Part shown: positions 1 through 6,006 of the stretch, in pieces
Position numbering within the stretch: position 1 is the stretch's first letter
Layout: every line of letters begins with the position of its first letter
Source of the DNA: CAG-791 sp963658405
GTDB taxonomy: Bacteria; Bacillota; Clostridia; Lachnospirales; Lachnospiraceae
Direction: 5' to 3'
Assembly (NCBI GenBank): GCA_963658405.1
Contig: CAVKQI010000120.1
Location: forward strand, 1-6,024
Length of the DNA stretch: 6,024 nt
Notes under the pieces: model-generated
The model's input: only the letters and a program-made list of their open reading frames with translations
Databases searched by the model: none
Told to the model about the DNA's origin: nothing
Made by a program: the position numbers and the translations under genes

Positions 1-13
1 CCTCGATGTGGCT

Positions 14-39
14 GGCCAGAGGCGCTCCGCGCCTTGGCC
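14..39. repeat. GC-rich stem-loop at the left edge
   Basis: The left arm at 14-25 (GGCCAGAGGCGC) pairs with the right arm at 29-39 (GCGCCTTGGCC). This gives 11 base pairs with one bulged G at 19 and a TCC loop at 26-28. It ends 8 bases before the long palindrome at 48-95. No T tract follows on the plus strand, so it does not look like a plus-strand terminator. It could be the end of a repeat element or structured RNA that continues to the left of the window. The structure is read directly from the sequence; its role is unknown. Confidence 0.6.
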
Positions 40-47
40 GCCTGCCA

Positions 48-95
48 ATTTCAACGTGAATTGACTGCTTGCAAGCAGTCAATTCACGTTGAAAT
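48..95. repeat. 48-bp perfect palindrome
   Basis: Bases 48-71 are the exact reverse complement of bases 72-95, with no spacer (centre CTTG|CAAG). Pairing continues imperfectly outward: CCTG at 41-44 can pair with CAGG at 100-103 around a few mismatched or bulged bases. As RNA or single-stranded DNA it would form a hairpin of more than 20 bp, and as duplex DNA it could extrude a cruciform. A terminator is unlikely because no T tract follows. Candidates are a REP/MITE-like intergenic repeat, a transposase-recognised hairpin, or a large regulator-binding palindrome for the flavodoxin gene that starts 82 bases later. The palindrome is certain; the function is not. Confidence 0.9.
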
Positions 96-177
96 GTGAC
101 AGGTGCTAAACAGATACAAAGTACGAATGATTGCTGTTCAGTGACTGTACATACCAACCAGAAAGGTAATCGTTTTT

Positions 178-705
178 ATGAGCACTATGGTCGTTTATAC
201 AAGCAGGACCGGCAATACCAAGAAAATTGCCACTGAAATCTTTTCAGCCATTCCGGATCCCGAAAAGGATCTGCAGGATATACAGAACCGGCAGTACGAT
301 CTGTCTGCAGATACCTTCTTTGTCGGCTTCTGGAATAACCGCGGATCCTGCCCGTTAGAAATCATCGATCTGCTTTCCGCGCTCCACGGCAAACGCATCG
401 CACTCTTCGGTACCTGCGGCCTGGGTAATGACCCCCAGTATTTTCATACCATTGAGAGCAATGTAAAGGTCTGGATCCCCGAGGACAACACCTACCTTGG
501 TTGCTTTATGTGCCAGGGCAAGATGCCCATGGCAGTGCGCACCCGCTATGAATCCATGCGCAATGAAGGAAACAGCGCACAGATCGATTTCATGCTGCAC
601 AATTTTGATGAAGCCCTGCTGCACCCGGATGATCAGGACGTGGCCAATGCCAGAGCCTTTGTAAAAAAAGTCTGCTGCAAAGACAGCACAGAAAAGTCAG
701 TTTGA
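178..705 (+). CDS. Flavodoxin-like FMN-binding protein, possibly BilS-type
   Basis: The product is a predicted 175-residue cytosolic flavodoxin-fold electron carrier or FMN-binding redox protein. The N-terminal strand MVVYTSRTGNTKK (residues 4-16) is the T/S-x-T-G-x-T phosphate loop that holds FMN. Two further loops match flavin-contact positions: GFWNNRGSC (50-58) and FGTCGLGNDPQYF (77-89). A conserved YLGCFMCQGKMP stretch (106-117) resembles the single-domain Flavodoxin_3 type rather than classical long-chain flavodoxins. Cysteines cluster at 109, 112, 166 and 167. The start at 178 is preferred over ATG 187 because AAAGG lies at 162-166, 11 bases upstream. The stop codon is buried in a hairpin, and a MATE exporter follows 103 bases later. 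A BilS-like role, partnering the bilirubin reductase BilR, is possible from memory of that family, but no BilR is in the window. The fold is secure; the partner is unknown. Confidence 0.85.
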   Translation: MSTMVVYTSRTGNTKKIATEIFSAIPDPEKDLQDIQNRQYDLSADTFFVGFWNNRGSCPLEIIDLLSALHGKRIALFGTCGLGNDPQYFHTIESNVKVWIPEDNTYLGCFMCQGKMPMAVRTRYESMRNEGNSAQIDFMLHNFDEALLHPDDQDVANARAFVKKVCCKDSTEKSV

Positions 706-735
706 AAGAAACGCCTGATGGCTTTTCTTTCAAAC
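700..735 (+). other. Stem-loop A over the flavodoxin stop codon
   Basis: Bases 700-711 (GTTTGAAAGAAA) pair perfectly with 724-735 (TTTCTTTCAAAC). A further GCC/GGC clamp (713-715 with 720-722) closes a TGAT loop, with one mismatch between the two helices. The flavodoxin stop codon (703-705) is inside the left arm. The arm is followed by ACGAATGAATG rather than a T tract, so classical intrinsic termination is not supported. Protection of the upstream mRNA end, or partial attenuation between flavodoxin and exporter, is more plausible. The structure is seen; the role is inferred. Confidence 0.6.
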
Positions 736-736
736 A

Positions 737-766
737 CGAATGAATGACATAAATGTCATTCGTTCG
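737..766 (+). other. Stem-loop B in the exporter leader
   Basis: CGAATGAATGACA (737-749) pairs with TGTCATTCGTTCG (754-766) across a TAAA loop (750-753). One G-T wobble (741 with 762) is the only imperfection in 13 pairs. The stem starts 1 base after stem-loop A and ends 1 base before stem-loop C. An ATG at 740 sits inside the left arm and would be hidden in the RNA, another reason not to use it as the exporter start. Confidence 0.6.
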
Positions 767-767
767 C

Positions 768-797
768 AATCCTATCGGAGGATTCTCCTTCGCGATA
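768..797 (+). other. Stem-loop C, next to the exporter ribosome site
   Basis: Three mutually exclusive pairings are visible: AATCCT (768-773) with AGGATT (779-784); GGAG (777-780) with CTCC (785-788); and TATCG (773-777) with CGATA (793-797). The last ends exactly where the AAAGAGG ribosome site begins. Competing short helices beside a ribosome site are compatible with a conformational switch, but each helix is only 4-6 bp, so this could be chance. Confidence 0.4.
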
Positions 798-803
798 AAG
801 AGG
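797..803 (+). promoter_or_regulatory. Ribosome binding site deciding the exporter start
   Basis: AAAGAGG ends 5 bases before ATG 809. The longer in-frame alternative at ATG 740 has only TTTCAAACACGA in front of it. The bases AGGTAATC here (801-808) recur before the flavodoxin start (164-171), so the two genes share the same initiation context. Confidence 0.7.
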
Positions 804-808
804 TAATC

Positions 809-2200
809 ATGAATAACGCAAATAACAGCCGCCCCTCCATGGGCACCGGAAGCATTCCCGGGTTGCTGGCACAGCTGGCAATTCCCGCTGTCATCGCCCA
901 GATTGTAAACCTGCTCTACAATATCGTTGACCGCATCTATATCGGCCACATTTCAGGGATAGGCGCCACAGCATTGACAGGCGTCGGTCTCTTTACGCCT
1001 TTATTGATGCTGCTCAATGCCTTTGCCATGCTGGCAGGCGCCGGCGGTGCACCTCTGGCCGCCATTGCCATGGGGCGAAAGGACAATGAAAAGGCCGAAA
1101 AGATCATGGCCAACTGCTTTACAGTGCTGCTTATTTTTTCCGCCGCGCTGACCGTGACATTCTACGCTGCCGCGCCCACCCTGCTGCGGCTCTTCGGCGC
1201 CAGCGATGCCACCCTTCCCTACGCGGTTTCCTATTCCCGCATTTACATTCTGGGCTCCGTCTTCGTCCTGCTGGTGATGGGCATGAATCCCTTTATCACG
1301 ACGCAGGGTTTTGCAAAGATCAGCATGATGACCACTCTCATCGGTGCCGTCATCAATATCGTACTGGATCCCATTTTTATCTTTGCTTTTCATATGGGCG
1401 TGCAGGGTGCCGCACTGGCCACTGTGCTGAGCCAGGCGGTAGGCGCCATCTGGATCCTTCGCTTCCTCACCGGTCCAAAGACCATCCTGCGGCTGCAGAA
1501 GAAGCACATGAAGCTGGAAAAGGATATCACCCTTCCCTGCCTGGGACTCGGCATTTCCACCTTTGTCATGCTCTCAACCGAGAGTATCCTGTCCATCACC
1601 TTTACTTCCAGCCTGGCCCGTTACGGCGGCGACCTGGCCGTGGGCGCTATGACGATTCTCACCAGCACCAGCCAGCTCGTTACCTTGCCTCTCCAGGGCA
1701 TCTGCCAGGGCGGTCAGCCCCTGATCAGCTACAACTACGGTGCCGGCCTTACAGACCGCGTCAAGGAGGCCTTTCGCTGCGTCTTTGCCATCTGCCTGGG
1801 CTATGCCACCCTCTTTTGTATAGCTGTGCTGCTCTTTCCCTCTCTCTTTGCGGGAATCTTTACTTCCAATGCAGAGCTGACAGCCTATACCGCCTGGGCC
1901 ATGCGGATCTATATGGCCGGCATGTTCGCCTGCGGCGCCCAGATCAGCTGCCAGCAAAGCTTTATGGCCCTCGGTCAGGCAAAGGTCAGCCTTCTCATGG
2001 CCTGCCTGCGAAAACTGATCCTCTTAATCCCCCTGATCCTGATCCTGCCGCATTTTCTCTCCAATCAGGTCTTCGCAGTCTTCCTGGCAGAGCCCGTCAG
2101 CGACATCCTCGCTGCCATCGTCACCACCACTACCTTCCTGCTGCGCTTTGATAAGACACTGGAGAAAGGACGTTCCAGCCAGATCAAAAAGGAGGCTTAG
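809..2200 (+). CDS. MATE-family efflux transporter (MepA-like)
   Basis: The product is a 463-residue inner-membrane exporter, expected to couple sodium or proton entry to efflux of cationic drugs or metabolites. The sequence shows about twelve hydrophobic segments in two homologous MatE halves (roughly residues 16-220 and 240-445). Family signatures are NLLYNIVDRIYIGH (34-47, with Asp41), DPIFIFAFHMGVQGAALAT (187-205) and the second-half motif QGICQGGQPLISYNYGA (296-312). This pattern fits the MepA-like branch of Firmicutes. An in-frame ATG at 740 would add 23 residues, but it lacks a ribosome site and lies in a hairpin. ATG 809 has AAAGAGG at 797-803, 5 bases upstream, and gives the usual family length. 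The gene is followed by an AraC regulator, suggesting controlled expression. The cargo cannot be read from sequence; an export partnership with the flavodoxin's product is inference. Confidence 0.93.
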   Translation: MNNANNSRPSMGTGSIPGLLAQLAIPAVIAQIVNLLYNIVDRIYIGHISGIGATALTGVGLFTPLLMLLNAFAMLAGAGGAPLAAIAMGRKDNEKAEKIMANCFTVLLIFSAALTVTFYAAAPTLLRLFGASDATLPYAVSYSRIYILGSVFVLLVMGMNPFITTQGFAKISMMTTLIGAVINIVLDPIFIFAFHMGVQGAALATVLSQAVGAIWILRFLTGPKTILRLQKKHMKLEKDITLPCLGLGISTFVMLSTESILSITFTSSLARYGGDLAVGAMTILTSTSQLVTLPLQGICQGGQPLISYNYGAGLTDRVKEAFRCVFAICLGYATLFCIAVLLFPSLFAGIFTSNAELTAYTAWAMRIYMAGMFACGAQISCQQSFMALGQAKVSLLMACLRKLILLIPLILILPHFLSNQVFAVFLAEPVSDILAAIVTTTTFLLRFDKTLEKGRSSQIKKEA

Positions 2201-2214
2201 TGCAGCCTTTGCCT

Positions 2215-2253
2215 GTTTTGCAGCATTATCATCAAATTTACGACTGCAAAAAC
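2215..2253 (+). other. Stem-loop between exporter and regulator
   Basis: TTTTGCAG (2216-2223) pairs with CTGCAAAA (2244-2251) around a 20-base loop. One more G-C pair (2215 with 2253) is possible past a bulged A. The helix ends directly before the GGAGG at 2254-2258 that would serve the regulator's ATG. It would lie inside the coding region if the regulator instead starts at GTG 2200. The loop is large, so stability is modest. Confidence 0.35.
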
Positions 2254-2271
2254 GGAGGTCATTCGACTGCT

Positions 2272-3150
2272 ATGAAGAGAAATACCCCGCCTGTAATTGA
2301 AGATTACAATCCCAGCTGGAGTGCAGACTCCATCCGTCTGTATCTGACCCCTTCTGCCTTTGCCAGAAAGACTTTTTTCTATGTGCAGGAGGTGGGATTT
2401 TTCAAGACAAAAGCGCCTTATTTTACGGCCAGGGAGCACCTGGAAAGCTATCTGCTGCTCTATACGGTGCAGGGACGGGGGATTCTGCATTATCTGGGCG
2501 GTGAGTATTCCCTCACCCCCGGGACGCTCTTTTTCATAGACTGCACGAAGCCCCATCACTATGAATGTCCTTCCCACACCTGCTGGGATTTTTACTGGGT
2601 TCATTTTCAGGGCTTTTCCGCGGGGAATTATTTTATACAGAGCAGTCAGAACGGCTTTCATTTATGCACTTTTCCACCGCAGGAGGATCTGCAGAACGTA
2701 TTCACCCATATTCTCTCTCTGGCACAGGAAAAGCCCCGCAGCTACGAAGCATTGCTCTCCATGGATCTGACGAAGATACTGACCGCTATCCTGCTGTCAG
2801 ATCCTCTCTCTGCCGGCCGATCCTCCTTAGCCGATGACCTGGCTTCACAGATCTGCAGCTTTCTCGATCTGCACTACCGGGATCGTCTCTCTCTCGATGA
2901 CCTGGCCGGTCACTTTCATCTCAGCAAGTATCATCTGTCCCGGGAATTTAAGAGATGCACCGGTACTTCTCCTTATGAATACCTGCTCCTATGCCGTATA
3001 AACCACGCCAAGAACTATCTGCGCAGCTCCACACTCTCTGTGCAGGAGATCGCCGATGCCTGCGGCTTCGGGCAGACCAGCCATTTTATTGAGCTGTTTA
3101 AAAAATACGAAAAAAAGACACCCCTGACCTACCGGAAACAGTGGAGTTAG
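2272..3150 (+). CDS. AraC/XylS-family transcriptional regulator
   Basis: The product is a 292-residue cytosolic DNA-binding regulator. The N-terminal part (about residues 30-130) is a cupin-like AraC ligand domain: YLLLYTVQGRGILHY (60-74), then LTPGTLFFID and the HHY cluster at 95-97. The C-terminal part carries the paired helix-turn-helix domain. The first helix-turn-helix is near 207-228 (LSLDDLAGHFHLSKYHLSREF). The second is near 256-278 (LSVQEIADACGFGQTSHFIELF), followed by the usual KKTPLTYRK ending. Two starts are possible. GTG 2200 overlaps the exporter stop by 1 base, has GGAGG 4 bases upstream and adds 24 residues of unfamiliar composition. ATG 2272 has GGAGG 13 bases upstream and gives the usual family length, so I prefer it. 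Its effector is unknown. The exporter and the downstream methyltransferase are the likeliest targets by position. Confidence 0.92.
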   Translation: MKRNTPPVIEDYNPSWSADSIRLYLTPSAFARKTFFYVQEVGFFKTKAPYFTAREHLESYLLLYTVQGRGILHYLGGEYSLTPGTLFFIDCTKPHHYECPSHTCWDFYWVHFQGFSAGNYFIQSSQNGFHLCTFPPQEDLQNVFTHILSLAQEKPRSYEALLSMDLTKILTAILLSDPLSAGRSSLADDLASQICSFLDLHYRDRLSLDDLAGHFHLSKYHLSREFKRCTGTSPYEYLLLCRINHAKNYLRSSTLSVQEIADACGFGQTSHFIELFKKYEKKTPLTYRKQWS

Positions 3151-3153
3151 ATT

Positions 3154-3179
3154 CTGCCATAGCCTGAAGCTATGGACAG
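3154..3179 (+). terminator. Possible weak terminator after the AraC gene
   Basis: CCATAGC (3157-3163) pairs with GCTATGG (3169-3175) over a CTGAA loop. CTG/CAG (3154-3156 with 3177-3179) extends the stem past a bulged A at 3176. It begins 3 bases after the regulator stop codon, which is a terminator-like position. The downstream bases TACAAGTTTATAG are not a real T tract, so termination may be weak or factor-dependent. Confidence 0.35.
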
Positions 3180-3211
3180 TACAAGTTTATAGATATTTCT
3201 AAAATCCCGTG

Positions 3212-3238
3212 TGTCATGTTACGCTACCTTTAATGACA
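3212..3238. promoter_or_regulatory. Inverted repeat upstream of the methyltransferase, possible operator
   Basis: TGTCAT (3212-3217) and ATGACA (3233-3238) form a 6-bp inverted repeat with a 15-base spacer in the 116-base gap between the AraC gene and the methyltransferase. It sits 11 bases ahead of the GGAGG ribosome site. It could be a regulator half-site pair or a weak RNA hairpin. A 6-bp repeat is within chance, so this is tentative. Confidence 0.2.
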
Positions 3239-3266
3239 AAAAATACAATGGAGGTCAATCATTAAT

Positions 3267-4388
3267 ATGAGCAAGTATCAGACACCGTGCAGATATGATT
3301 TTGTAGGCAGCTTTTTGCGTCCCCAGGAAGTAAAGCAGGCGAAGGCTGATTATCAGGCAGGGAAGATCAGCGAGGCAGAAAAGGATGCCATTATCGACAA
3401 GGCCATCACAGAGGTAGTAGCCAAGCAGAAAGAGCTGGGATTTCATGTGATCACCGACGGCGAGTTCCGGAGAACCTACTGGCATCTTGATTTCATGTGG
3501 GGATTTGAGGGCGTCGGCCACGAGCAGGCCGGCAACGGTGTGCAGTTCAGCGCCGAGATGGCTTCCGTGGAAGACACCTACCTCACCGGAAAAGTAAAGG
3601 CAAAGGCACACCCCTTTGTAGAGTACTTCAAGTTCTTAAAGCAGTTTGAGGATGAAAATACCGTTGCCAAGTATACCATCCCGGCACCGGCACAGATGTT
3701 CCAGCAGATGATCGTCCCCATCAACTATCCCAACACCAGAAAATACTATCCCACCAATGCAGAGCTCATTCATGATATCGGCGTTGCCTATCAGGATGTC
3801 ATCAAGCAGTTCTACAAGGCAGGATGCCGCAATCTGCAGCTGGATGACTGCACCTGGGGTGCCATCGTAGGCGATGCAGCCAAGCAGCGCTATCAGCTTC
3901 TGGGACTGAATCTGGATGAGGTAAAAGAAGAGCTTCTGGCTGTAAACAATCTCGCTCTGGAAGGAAAGCCGGCCGATATGGTGATCACCTCCCACATCTG
4001 CAGAGGCAATTACCACTCTACTTTCTTTACCAGCGGTCCCTATGACACGGTAGCCGATTATGTATTTGCCAAAGAGAATGTAGACGCTCTGTTCCTGGAA
4101 TATGATGATGCAAGATCCGGCGGCTTTGCCCCGCTCTCCAAGGTATCTCCGGATAAGAAGGTCGTCCTCGGCCTGATCACCACCAAGAGTCCCGTATTAG
4201 AGGACAAGGAGGCTGTGATCAAGCGCATTCACGAAGCTGCCGAGTACGTACCGTTGGATCGTCTGTATTTAAGCCCGCAGTGCGGCTTCGCATCCTGCGA
4301 GATTGGCAATAAGCTGACAGCTGAGGAGCAGTGGGCTAAGTTAAAGCTCGTAAAAGAGATCGCCGAGGAAGTCTGGGGCGAGATCTGA
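3267..4388 (+). CDS. MetE C-terminal-like (YxjG/YxjH-type) cobalamin-independent methyltransferase
   Basis: The product is a 373-residue cytosolic TIM-barrel protein of the cobalamin-independent methionine synthase II family. These proteins match only the catalytic C-terminal half of MetE (full MetE is about 750 residues). The expected zinc ligands are present: His243 and Cys245 in ITSHICRGN, Glu278 in FLEYDD and Cys339 in LSPQCGFAS. Other family motifs are DFVGSFLRP (11-19), ITDGEFRRTYWH (62-73) and QLDDCTW (191-197). All support an active thiol methyltransferase making methionine or a related thioether. The methyl donor is uncertain because the MetE N-terminal half is absent. GGAGG at 3250-3254 lies 12 bases before the ATG. 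Translation ends in three consecutive in-frame stops (TGA TAA TAA), and the codon choice looks suited to high expression. The leader is too short for the SAM riboswitch found on some homologues. Confidence 0.93.
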   Translation: MSKYQTPCRYDFVGSFLRPQEVKQAKADYQAGKISEAEKDAIIDKAITEVVAKQKELGFHVITDGEFRRTYWHLDFMWGFEGVGHEQAGNGVQFSAEMASVEDTYLTGKVKAKAHPFVEYFKFLKQFEDENTVAKYTIPAPAQMFQQMIVPINYPNTRKYYPTNAELIHDIGVAYQDVIKQFYKAGCRNLQLDDCTWGAIVGDAAKQRYQLLGLNLDEVKEELLAVNNLALEGKPADMVITSHICRGNYHSTFFTSGPYDTVADYVFAKENVDALFLEYDDARSGGFAPLSKVSPDKKVVLGLITTKSPVLEDKEAVIKRIHEAAEYVPLDRLYLSPQCGFASCEIGNKLTAEEQWAKLKLVKEIAEEVWGEI

Positions 4389-4423
4389 TAATAAAACACC
4401 CTGTATTTAAATCACAAAAATAA

Positions 4424-4471
4424 GCAGCCGCCGCGGTGCATCATTACGATGTTCCGCGGCGGCTGCCTTTT
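4424..4471. terminator. Bidirectional intrinsic terminator between convergent genes
   Basis: GCAGCCGCCGCGG (4424-4436) pairs perfectly over 13 bp with CCGCGGCGGCTGC (4454-4466). CATC/GATG (4439-4442 with 4448-4451) adds an inner helix. On the plus strand the stem is followed by CTTTT. On the minus strand it is followed by TTATTTTTGTGATTT, a better U-rich tract. The stem lies 35 bases past the methyltransferase stop and 28 bases past the isomerase stop, so it can end both transcripts. Confidence 0.9.
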
Positions 4472-4494
4472 CCATCAGGCATTTCTTTCGGATT

Positions 4495-5991
4495 TTAGAA
4501 CTCTGCAAAAGGTATATCCATCAGGACGGCAATCTTTTTAAACTGGCCTGCATTGTGTCCCACCGACAGTGCCAGATGGTGGGTAGGGGCCTGGGCGAAC
4601 CAGTCATCCATGTATTCTGCCGGTTTCTTGGCGAAGCGGATGTGGGTGGAAGTGTTGCCGTTTAAGAGGATGGGCGCGTCGATGGCCTCCCCCTCACTGA
4701 TATTGAATTTCAGTCTCCCGTCTCCGGTCTGGGTCACGCCCAGCGTGGTGACAGCGCCGGGTCTTACCTTGGCCTCCACGGAGACACCGCTGCCGCGCTT
4801 GCCGTGATAGACACCCATGCCGCGCAGAATCGGCTTTCCCTTGGAGATAGCCAGATGGAAGGGACCGTCGTGCCCCAGGATCATGGTATCTCTGTTAAAG
4901 TCTGCCGCCACGATCTCGCAGAAGCTCCCGCCTTTGCCGCAGATGTCCGCGATCTTCATGGCCAATGCCGTCTTGATATCTCCCTCTCCGGCGCAGGCAA
5001 TGCCCTTGGCATTAAGCAGGGAAAATCCCACGATAAAGCCGCTCTGCACCTGCTCGAAATGATCGTCCCGTCCGTGATAGTAATAGGACACGCTGTCCAG
5101 ATTCCTGTCTTTTACCATAGCCTCCTGGGCTGCCGCCACTCTCGCCGACCAGTCCAGCTGCTCCTTCGTGGGCTTTCTGGCAATAGGATCGGAGGGCGAA
5201 TCTCCGGAGATCTCAAAGAATGCCTCTATCTCCCTGCGCTTTTCCTCCGCCTCCTCCTCTGACACTGCCTGCAGGTAGGCATCGAGGTCGCTCATCTCGA
5301 TGATCTCCGCATCCAGGCCGGTCTGCGCCTGGAGCATGGTCAGATCGCTGTACATATCCAACATGCCGCTGTAATAGCCCCCCAGAAAACCGAATCTGGC
5401 ATGCTGCAGGGTGCGCTTTACTGTCGCCGCCATGCACCACTCCTCGATCTCCTTCCAGGCACGGATGGCCTCCGGTCTGTCGCATGTCACCTCATCTGCC
5501 TTGGCAAAGGCCGGTGTCTCTGCAAGGCCCAGCAGGCCGTTTACGCAGTGAAAGGCGATGCCGGCCCGGTTAAAGGCATTGGAGATCTCCGGGATGGAGC
5601 AGCCCACGCACTGCGCCAGCCAACGGTCGGTGCCGGTGCTCTCATAGGCCATCTCCGGCGCCGGCTGCAGATTCAGGATCACCGCCGGTACCTGGCAGAT
5701 CTGGTGTACCGGCAGCACGCAGGCGCTGGTATAGTAGGTGGCCGCATGGGAGAAGACGATGTCCACATTGTGACTGTTAAAGTACTCTCCTGCAGCCCGT
5801 CCCTCGTCCTCTGTATCCACCAATCCGTAGTCAAAGACCTCTCCGAAAGCGGACAAACGCTCCTTTAAAAAAGTATTGTACCCCAGCAGGCACTCCTTCA
5901 GACCTGCAAACTGATCCCAGTAAGCGTGAAGACCTGCACTGTAGAGCCCGATCCTTGCTCTCTTAATGTCCTTTAATCTGCTGACCTCCAT
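4495..5991 (-). CDS. L-arabinose/L-fucose isomerase-family protein (AraA-like)
   Basis: The product is a predicted 498-residue cytosolic, metal-dependent aldose-ketose isomerase of the AraA-like fold. Four presumptive Mn ligands are visible: Glu336 in CAGEGD, Glu359 in GSFCEIVAADF, His374 in ILGHDGP and His471 or 472 in PTHHLALSVGH. Their spacing (23, 15 and about 97 residues) is close to the spacing of E. coli AraA ligands Glu306, Glu333, His350 and His450. The central motif GGYYSGMLDMYSDLTML (204-220) also fits the family. The N-terminus GLYSAGLHAYWDQFAGLKE differs from true arabinose isomerases, so L-arabinose should not be assumed as substrate. ATG 5991 is chosen because AAAGGGG (6000-6006) lies 8 bases upstream; ATG 6012 would add 7 residues without such a site. 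No kinase, aldolase or sugar transporter is visible nearby. The promoter is outside the window. Confidence 0.9.
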   Translation of the reverse strand: MEVSRLKDIKRARIGLYSAGLHAYWDQFAGLKECLLGYNTFLKERLSAFGEVFDYGLVDTEDEGRAAGEYFNSHNVDIVFSHAATYYTSACVLPVHQICQVPAVILNLQPAPEMAYESTGTDRWLAQCVGCSIPEISNAFNRAGIAFHCVNGLLGLAETPAFAKADEVTCDRPEAIRAWKEIEEWCMAATVKRTLQHARFGFLGGYYSGMLDMYSDLTMLQAQTGLDAEIIEMSDLDAYLQAVSEEEAEEKRREIEAFFEISGDSPSDPIARKPTKEQLDWSARVAAAQEAMVKDRNLDSVSYYYHGRDDHFEQVQSGFIVGFSLLNAKGIACAGEGDIKTALAMKIADICGKGGSFCEIVAADFNRDTMILGHDGPFHLAISKGKPILRGMGVYHGKRGSGVSVEAKVRPGAVTTLGVTQTGDGRLKFNISEGEAIDAPILLNGNTSTHIRFAKKPAEYMDDWFAQAPTHHLALSVGHNAGQFKKIAVLMDIPFAEF

Positions 5992-5999
5992 GATGTAAT

Positions 6000-6006
6000 C
6001 CCCTTT
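6000..6006 (-). promoter_or_regulatory. Ribosome binding site deciding the isomerase start
   Basis: On the minus strand AAAGGGG is followed after 8 bases by the ATG whose first base is 5991. This favours that start over the in-frame ATG at 6012, which lies upstream of the site. Only 18 bases remain beyond this site, and no promoter can be judged in them. Confidence 0.7.

Noticed and set aside
1..99. Open frame from base 1 to a TGA at 97-99, as the tail of an upstream gene
   Set aside because: The frame runs straight through the GC hairpin and the 48-bp palindrome, the encoded residues resemble no family I know, and the openness is short enough to be chance.
83..153. Promoter for the flavodoxin gene (for example TTCACG...TGCTAAACA, or TTGAAA...GATACA)
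   Set aside because: Each candidate matches only about half of the consensus and several compete; none is strong enough to annotate.
740..808. N-terminal extension of the exporter from ATG 740, or a separate leader peptide
   Set aside because: There is no ribosome site, the ATG lies in a hairpin, and the 23 residues are unlike MATE N-termini; AAAGAGG before ATG 809 explains the start.
1001..1957. Long minus-strand open frames opposite the exporter gene
   Set aside because: They are rich in Gly, His and Gln with no recognisable motif or ribosome site, and they mirror the codon structure of the well-supported MATE gene.
3173..3205. Sigma-70-type promoter TGGACA (3173-3178) with TAAAAT (3200-3205) before the methyltransferase
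   Set aside because: The spacer is 21 bases, outside the usual 16-18, and TGGACA lies within the post-AraC hairpin.
4804..5868. Plus-strand open frames opposite the isomerase gene
   Set aside because: They have no family motifs and overlap a clearly conserved minus-strand isomerase with intact ligands; they are antisense shadows.
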